A DNA stretch of 45,808 bases, from assembly GCA_016744925.1 (NCBI GenBank), contig JADGDJ010000008.1, positions 1-45,808 on the forward strand, in the 5' to 3' direction. Shown piece after piece: positions 40,586 through 45,808 of the stretch; within the stretch, counting starts at the first letter, position 1, and each line of letters begins with the position of its first letter. The DNA is from Spirochaetaceae bacterium (GTDB taxonomy: Bacteria; Spirochaetota; Spirochaetia; DSM-2461). The translations under genes and the position numbers were made by a program. The notes below the pieces were generated by a model. That model was not told where the DNA came from, ran no database searches, and saw nothing but the letters and a program-made list of their open reading frames with translations.

Positions 40586-42463
40586 CTATTTGAAAATAGC
40601 GAGCAGTCCAGTAGAGAACCACGGTACATAGGTTATAAGAATAACCATAAGCAGTAACAAAAGGAAAAATGGAATGATTGTCTTATAGATTTTCGACAAT
40701 GGCGTTTCAAACCGATAAGATGCGAGGAACAAGTTCAGACCTACAGGAGGAGTTAAATAACCCAACTCCAGATTCGCAAGAAAAATAATTCCAAGATGAA
40801 CAGGGTCGATCCCGTACAAGTGTCCAAGAGGTAATATCAATGGCCCGACAACAATAATCGCCGAAAAGATATCCATCAGACAACCTGTAATGAGAAGAAC
40901 AATATTGAGTAAAATCAAAAATACATACTTTGAACTTATATGGGCCTCTGCCATAGCGGTAAGCTTCATGGGAACTTCCGCATCGACTATATAGTAGGAA
41001 AGCCCTTTTGACATGGCAAGGATGACCAGTACACCACCTATGATGGGCATACATTTGAGAATAACTGTTCCTAATTCCTTAAATTTCAGATCTTTGTGAA
41101 TAAACAAAACCAGAATTATGGAATAGAGAACTGCAATAGCACTTGTTTCAACTATAGTGGTTATACCGCCAAAATATCCGAGAAGTATAATGACCGGAAG
41201 CATAACTTCTCCCGAAGCTTCTTTAACAGAGAGTAAGGCATCTTTTAAATTAAAGGGGATTGGTTTGATCCCGTTTTTGACCGCGTGGCGGACTCCCATA
41301 AGAGAAAGAGCCAGGACCATTATCGCTCCGGGGATTATTCCTCCGATGAACATATCTTTAATACTGATCTGAGCCATTACACCATAGAGAATAATCGGCA
41401 GACTCGGTGGGAAGAGCAATCCGATACTTCCCGATGAGGTGAGAAGCCCCGTTGTAAATTTTTTTGTATACCCACCGCTATCCATAAGTACAAAAGAGAG
41501 CAGACCTCCAAGTGCCAATATGGTCACACCTGAAGCACCGGTAAATGTCGTAAAAAAGGCACAGACGAGAACAGCAGCTACGGCCATTCCACCGGGAAGC
41601 CATCCAAACCAGGCCTTAAATAGCCCCACAAGCCTTTTTCCCGAATTGCTTTCCGAAAGGATAAACCCGGCAAAAGTAAATAGGGGTATTGCGGGGATGG
41701 ATTTACCGGTCAAGAGATCGTAAGCTTCGAGAGGCAGAACTTCCAGGGCTCCCCAGTTACCGGCAAACAGCACATAGGCTATACCACCCAACAGTACAAA
41801 TATAGGCGTTCCAATTAAACCACCCAGAATAAGAATAAAAACTATAGGCATCCGGATCAAAGGAAGAAACTCATAAAAAGAATCTGACAGATCATACATC
41901 CACAATGGGACATCGGGATTCAGGAAACTCAAAATATTGACGATGGGAGGAATTGCAAGAAGCACTCCCAGGAAAATTCCGATCAGCCCGAAGTACTTTA
42001 CCACGTGATTTTCTCTTTTCCAAAATACAAAACGCAAGGCCATGACGCCATAACCAATGGGGACAATCGCAGTTGCAACTTTAATAGGAAAAGGTCCCAC
42101 CATTTGCTCGATATCGAAGGCAAAGAGAATCATAGACAGAGAGCTTACAGCAAACGCCGTAGTGATCGCAGTTCCGAGAAGAGAATTCGTAGAATCGACA
42201 ATGGTATTCCAGGGCTTTTTTAATTCGCCGTGAATAATAGTCAGAGAGAGATGCTCTTTGGCCCGGGACGTCAACATGCCAGCCATAAAGGTTACCCAAA
42301 GTACAGCATGGGGAATAAGAGCCCCCGAATCAGGAACACCGGTTTTCAGAACAAGCCGAACAAGAACTTCCGCCGAAGGCAGGAGAATTAGCGCAAAGAG
42401 TGCTAAAGTCGCGACGATGTTTTCACTTTTATGAAAGAAAGAGATTATACTTTTTTCTTTCAC
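40586..42463 (-). CDS. TRAP transporter, fused small and large permease (DctQ-DctM)
   Basis: This 625-residue membrane protein has a DctQ-like four-helix domain (about 1-170, with ENIVATLALFALILLPSAEVLVR and VTFMAGMLTSRAKEHLSL). It is joined to the DctM domain (about 195-625) with LYGVMAQISIKDMFIGGIIPG, VILALGGLLSF-like repeats and NLELGYLTPPVGLNLFLASYRF. It imports an organic acid or other anion using the Na+ gradient. The start is GTG at 42463, overlapping the DctP stop (GTGA). Fusion of Q and M is common in spirochaetes. Confidence 0.93.
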   Translation of the reverse strand: MKEKSIISFFHKSENIVATLALFALILLPSAEVLVRLVLKTGVPDSGALIPHAVLWVTFMAGMLTSRAKEHLSLTIIHGELKKPWNTIVDSTNSLLGTAITTAFAVSSLSMILFAFDIEQMVGPFPIKVATAIVPIGYGVMALRFVFWKRENHVVKYFGLIGIFLGVLLAIPPIVNILSFLNPDVPLWMYDLSDSFYEFLPLIRMPIVFILILGGLIGTPIFVLLGGIAYVLFAGNWGALEVLPLEAYDLLTGKSIPAIPLFTFAGFILSESNSGKRLVGLFKAWFGWLPGGMAVAAVLVCAFFTTFTGASGVTILALGGLLSFVLMDSGGYTKKFTTGLLTSSGSIGLLFPPSLPIILYGVMAQISIKDMFIGGIIPGAIMVLALSLMGVRHAVKNGIKPIPFNLKDALLSVKEASGEVMLPVIILLGYFGGITTIVETSAIAVLYSIILVLFIHKDLKFKELGTVILKCMPIIGGVLVILAMSKGLSYYIVDAEVPMKLTAMAEAHISSKYVFLILLNIVLLITGCLMDIFSAIIVVGPLILPLGHLYGIDPVHLGIIFLANLELGYLTPPVGLNLFLASYRFETPLSKIYKTIIPFFLLLLLMVILITYVPWFSTGLLAIFK

Positions 42464-43464
42464 TGAGCAGCCCTGTACTCTCCGAGTTTGGCATTTACCA
42501 TGTCCAGAGTGGCAGAAGGAATTAGTTTTCCAGGCCCGACAATAGCGCTGTAATCCGCATCAAAAAGATTTTCCCATTCTATTTTTTCACTTTCTGTAAT
42601 GGAGTCAATCTGCAGTCCATTCTCCAGCATAACTTCTACGGCCTCATCATTCATTTCTTCAGAATATTGATTAAATTTTGAATTGATATTGAGGACAGAT
42701 TGTTTCAGCTGCTCATGATATCTGGCAGGGATTCTATTCCAGGTTCTTTTGGAAATAACGATTCCTCCCAATAAAGGAGAAACGGGCATTTCATTCATAT
42801 GAGGAGCCAGAGCAAACCATTGATAGGATGCGGCGCCCATAGGTGGTGCATAAAACGCATCGATCATACCGCTCTGTAACCCGGAGAGAGTATCGTTTAT
42901 TCCAATAGGGATTACGTGAAAATTCAAGCTCTTCCAGGCGTCCATCATCTCGGTTTCCGTCCCGTCTACACCAATTTTCTGTCTTCTGAGTAAATCGGGA
43001 GTTGTCGCTTTGTCACGACTGAAAAATCGAATCCATCCCGTAGAAGCCCACATGAGGACCTCAAATCCCTTCTCGGAAAAATTGCTATCGAATTCGGGAG
43101 CGACCTCGTCGAGCATGTACTGGACTTCCTCATCATTTTCCATAAGAAAAGGAAGACTGAGAACAAATGTTTCGGGAACAATTTTATTCATTCCTATCGC
43201 CGAGAGGACTGCCATATCGAGCTGATTGATCCTCATTTTCTGAATCATATTCTCTTCACTGCCGGCGATACCTCCCGCATAAAGTTTTACTCTGACCTGC
43301 CCGTTTGTAATGGTCTGCCAGTCATTAGCCATTTGTTTTAAAGCCAGATCCCAGTCTGATCCTGCGGGAACAACACTTCCCAGTTTAACAGTCAGCGATG
43401 TAACCGGTGCGGCTATCAATATCATTAAAATAAAAATCAAACTGATTTGTTTAAAAAATTTCAT
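42460..43464 (-). CDS. TRAP transporter substrate-binding protein (DctP family)
   Basis: The protein has 334 residues. The Sec signal peptide MKFFKQISLIFILMILIAAPVTS precedes a DctP fold with LGSVVPAGSDWDLALKQMANDW, RVKLYAGGIAGSEENMIQKMRINQLDM and GMIDAFYAPPMGAASYQWF. The ligand arginine expected in the hinge region may be Arg in GWIRFFSRDKAT or in LLRRQKIGVDG. The ATG 43464 is chosen for the SD AAGGAGA 6 bases away; an in-frame TTG 18 bases upstream lacks one. It overlaps the TatT-like gene by 14 bases. The substrate is not known. Confidence 0.92.
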   Translation of the reverse strand: MKFFKQISLIFILMILIAAPVTSLTVKLGSVVPAGSDWDLALKQMANDWQTITNGQVRVKLYAGGIAGSEENMIQKMRINQLDMAVLSAIGMNKIVPETFVLSLPFLMENDEEVQYMLDEVAPEFDSNFSEKGFEVLMWASTGWIRFFSRDKATTPDLLRRQKIGVDGTETEMMDAWKSLNFHVIPIGINDTLSGLQSGMIDAFYAPPMGAASYQWFALAPHMNEMPVSPLLGGIVISKRTWNRIPARYHEQLKQSVLNINSKFNQYSEEMNDEAVEVMLENGLQIDSITESEKIEWENLFDADYSAIVGPGKLIPSATLDMVNAKLGEYRAAQ

Positions 43465-44482
43465 TAAATTCTCCTTCACCAAAGTCCAGTAAAAAGTAGT
43501 CCGATCGATGGTCTAATAACCATTGTGCTTTATCTCTGTAAATAAGACCTGCCAGTCTCATTTCAGGAAATTGTTCGGGATCTATTTCCAGTGCCCGGGT
43601 CAATAATCTTTCAAATTCGTCATAGTCCTGTTCATTGACAGCAACTGTCGCCGCAAGAGAAATATAAGGAGCGGCGCTCAACCCTTCGGATATTTCAACC
43701 GATTGCTCAAAATGATAACGCGCCCGGTCGAAAGGGGTTGCCGCATTGCGAGAGAGATAATACTGAGTTACGAAATCCTCTGTATAGGATTCGCCGTCTT
43801 CGCTCTTTACAAACATCATAGCCTCTGGCAGAGAACTGTTGATTTGAATGAGAAGATCGTGAAGAGCTCCCATGTTATAAGATTCATTCAGCTCCAGAGC
43901 TTTATAGATAAATGCGACCGGTTTATACACATGAGGTCCAAGGCTGAAATCGAATGGGTCGGTTGAAAACTCCCCCATCAGTCCTGAAGCAGCCCAATAG
44001 AGATAAGGAACATCTTCTTCATCCATATTTTCGAGAGCCAAGTCGATGAAACCGGCATCCAGATTGGCTCTAAAATTGTCGTATTTTAAATCCAGAGCAT
44101 CAAGAATATACCCGGCCCCTCTTTTATACATTTTTTTGGAGCGCTTGAGCATTCTCAGCTGTTCCATAAAGAGTTCATCAGGAAGCATCTCTGCCCGGGT
44201 CTGAATAAAAATATTAGAGTACATAATAAATGTACTGCCCGTCGCCAGTAGAAGATCCGTATCGTCGGAATTTTCACTGACGAGCATTTCATACATCTTC
44301 AGGATAAAGGGCAGGGCGTCCTTTACCAGTTCGGGATCATCATCTGTTGTGAAAAGTTCAGAACTTCCCTCTCCAGCCATGATATCAGAAATCATATTGA
44401 TACCGGCTTTTTCAATAGTGCTGCAGCCGCCAAAAACAAAGAGTAAAACAAACAGTAATAGTGCTATACCAATTTTCTTCAT
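43451..44482 (-). CDS. TatT-family TRAP-associated lipoprotein
   Basis: The protein has 343 residues. The lipoprotein signal ends in FVFGGC (Cys near 20). The all-helical body with degenerate TPR-like repeats matches the TatT component of TPR-associated TRAP transporters, first described in Treponema pallidum, where a trimeric TatT binds the DctP-like protein. Adjacent DctP and fused DctQM genes complete the transporter in the order T, P, QM. The start is ATG 44482; an ATG 18 bases upstream (44500) is possible. Neither has an SD. A TTGAAA-N17-AATGAT promoter would give a leaderless transcript from 44482. Confidence 0.88.
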   Translation of the reverse strand: MKKIGIALLLFVLLFVFGGCSTIEKAGINMISDIMAGEGSSELFTTDDDPELVKDALPFILKMYEMLVSENSDDTDLLLATGSTFIMYSNIFIQTRAEMLPDELFMEQLRMLKRSKKMYKRGAGYILDALDLKYDNFRANLDAGFIDLALENMDEEDVPYLYWAASGLMGEFSTDPFDFSLGPHVYKPVAFIYKALELNESYNMGALHDLLIQINSSLPEAMMFVKSEDGESYTEDFVTQYYLSRNAATPFDRARYHFEQSVEISEGLSAAPYISLAATVAVNEQDYDEFERLLTRALEIDPEQFPEMRLAGLIYRDKAQWLLDHRSDYFLLDFGEGEFNEIF

Positions 44483-44547
44483 ACTAATATCATTACACAT
44501 GGTATATTAAGTTTCAAGAAATAGTAAAATGATAATTAAGGAATATA

Positions 44548-44811
44548 GTGATCTATATGGATTTCAGCCACAAAAAAGACAGATTAGATAATCTTGAAGC
44601 GCTTTTGAAAAGAAAAAAACAAAATGGTAATCAAATCTGCTGGATAAAATACAACCCCGATTCGGATATGAGTTACGATGTTGTCGACGCCGAAGAAGAT
44701 ATCGAATGGATGATATATGAAATAAAACTTCTTCGCAGAGAGAACAAAGAATTGAAAGAGTTTGCCAAAGCTCTCCGGGATCAGATCTCCGAAGAACTTC
44801 AACTGGATTAA
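44548..44811 (+). CDS. Small coiled-coil protein of unknown function, 87 aa
   Basis: The start is GTG at 44548 (AAGGA 4 bases away) or ATG at 44557 (13 bases away). A charged N-terminal helix (DFSHKKDRLDNLEALLKRKK) and a C-terminal coiled coil (MIYEIKLLRRENKELKEFAK) flank a short YNPDSDMSYDVVDAEED segment. It is soluble. I do not recognise it. It diverges from the TatT gene across 65 bases and shares TTAA at 44808-44811 with the malQ stop. Confidence 0.6.
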   Translation: MIYMDFSHKKDRLDNLEALLKRKKQNGNQICWIKYNPDSDMSYDVVDAEEDIEWMIYEIKLLRRENKELKEFAKALRDQISEELQLD

Positions 44812-45808
44812 GAGCAACGGCCGTAAATTTGAGTCATTGCCAGCAGTTTTTCCTTTATCTCCCGATCTACCATATCTTCAGAGTATCTCCATGACCAATT
44901 TCCACCGAGTGTAGAAGGTATGTTCATCCGGGCCGAATCATCTAACTCCAGAATATCCTGCATGGGAATAATACAATAGGATGAAACAGATGACAAAGCT
45001 AAACGGATAAACTGCCAAACCAGATCACCGCCATCATAACCGAAATACGACCTGATGAATTTGAGTTCTTTGGAAGTACACGAATCAAGCCAGCCTTTCA
45101 TGGTTGCATTATCGTGTGTTCCCGTATAGACAACAGAATTGGAGACATAATTGTGTGGTAAAAAGATATTATCTGGGTCGAGACCCGTATCACCTTCCGC
45201 CTCATCAAAGGCGAACTGCAGAATTCGCATGCCGGGAAAATTAAAACGGTCCCGCAAATCATAAACTTCTTTCGTTATTAGCCCCAGATCTTCAGCGAGT
45301 ACAGGAAGGCTTCCCATTTCCTTGCGGACTTCTGTAAAGAGTTTAACACCGGGAGCCTTCACCCATTGCCCCTCTACAGCTGTATCATTCCCGGCCGGAA
45401 CCTGCCAAAAGGCTTCAAAACCCCTGAAGTGATCAACCCGTATGATATCAACCAGCTTTAAAGTGCCTCGGAATCTCTCGATCCACCACTTGAAGTTATT
45501 TTTTTCCATGGCGTCCCAATCGTAGAGAGGATTTCCCCACAATTGACCGGTTTCACTGAAATAGTCCGGAGGAACTCCCGCGACGGAAGAGGGTGATCCA
45601 TCGTGATTGAGGAGAAATAAATCTCTATTGGACCAGACATCACAACTGTCAGATGCAACAAATATCGGAATATCACCGATAATTTTAATACCCATATCAT
45701 TGGCATAGGTCCTAACCTTCAACCATTGTTCAAAAAAGAAAAACTGGAGGATCTTATTCTTCTCGATCTCACCACCCAGCTTTTCAGTCCAACGTGTTAC
45801 CGCTTCAG
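44808..45808 (-). CDS. malQ: 4-alpha-glucanotransferase (amylomaltase), N-terminus beyond the window
   Basis: The frame stays open to the window end; codons before the TTG at 45722 read KILQFFFFEQWLKVRTYAN, the conserved family sequence, so TTG 45722 is internal. This GH77 enzyme moves glucan chains between alpha-1,4-glucans. Seen are GDIPIFVASDSCDVW, the nucleophile Asp in IIRVDHFRGFEAFW, the acid/base Glu in VLAEDLG, and VVYTGTHDNATMKGW. The C-terminus is complete. It serves maltodextrin or glycogen metabolism. No partner genes are visible before the edge. Confidence 0.94.
   Translation of the reverse strand, partial: EAVTRWTEKLGGEIEKNKILQFFFFEQWLKVRTYANDMGIKIIGDIPIFVASDSCDVWSNRDLFLLNHDGSPSSVAGVPPDYFSETGQLWGNPLYDWDAMEKNNFKWWIERFRGTLKLVDIIRVDHFRGFEAFWQVPAGNDTAVEGQWVKAPGVKLFTEVRKEMGSLPVLAEDLGLITKEVYDLRDRFNFPGMRILQFAFDEAEGDTGLDPDNIFLPHNYVSNSVVYTGTHDNATMKGWLDSCTSKELKFIRSYFGYDGGDLVWQFIRLALSSVSSYCIIPMQDILELDDSARMNIPSTLGGNWSWRYSEDMVDREIKEKLLAMTQIYGRCS

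Noticed and set aside
1-45808. tRNA, rRNA, insertion sequence, prophage or integration site
   Set aside because: No cloverleaf-like gaps, no transposase or integrase, and intergenic regions are too short; nothing supports a mobile element.

Overview
The window looks like chromosomal DNA of a free-living, probably anaerobic spirochaete. This is an inference from gene content: a TatT/DctP/fused DctQM transporter locus of the kind known from Treponema, many lipoproteins with relaxed lipoboxes, and several oxygen-sensitive Fe-S and radical SAM enzymes. GC is moderate and coding density very high. The largest gap without a gene is 5239-5490 (252 bases). I see no rRNA, tRNA, CRISPR array, insertion sequence or prophage. 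Both end genes are cut by the window: a B12-binding radical SAM protein on the left and 4-alpha-glucanotransferase (malQ) on the right.

Left part (1-13.7 kb). A radical SAM gene converges with a cation/proton antiporter gene. Next is a two-gene unit (SPFH protein with a GYF_2 tail, then a double zinc-ribbon membrane protein) behind a strong promoter and an early terminator. A plus-strand run follows: HemG-like flavodoxin, triheme c-type lipoprotein, ilvA. It converges with a minus-strand operon for a 4Fe-4S aldo/keto reductase, a PGPGW membrane protein and an anaerobic sulfatase-maturase-like radical SAM protein. Two related tiny genes (59 and 65 aa) flank a gene for a periplasmic solute-binding-like protein. 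A membrane diguanylate cyclase with GGDEF and inhibitory site closes this part.

Middle (13.8-28.5 kb). A minus-strand operon of about 11 kb runs from 24898 to 13805 and ends at an intrinsic terminator. It encodes an alpha-2-macroglobulin lipoprotein (split by a one-base frameshift), penicillin-binding protein 1C, a secreted trypsin-like protease with two PPC-like modules, two small membrane proteins, and a membrane protein made of five exact 50-residue DUF898-like repeats. A divergent M15 peptidase lipoprotein faces it. Together these suggest an envelope and peptidoglycan maintenance or protease-control module. Then come a zinc-ribbon protein, a cupin, a CaCA exchanger, the Bpt aminoacyl-protein transferase and a U32 peptidase-family protein.

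Right part (30.6-45.8 kb). A tightly overlapping minus-strand operon encodes a TPR protein, an 87-aa orphan, ProC, PtsP, MoxR, DUF58, a membrane transglutaminase and a secreted TPR protein. Upstream of it lies the TRAP operon (TatT lipoprotein, DctP, fused DctQM) with its own terminator. A small coiled-coil gene and malQ end the window.

Two architectural habits stand out. All seven convergent gene pairs overlap or abut at their stop codons. Several genes without a Shine-Dalgarno site have a -10 box 7-9 bases before the start codon, as expected for leaderless mRNAs.
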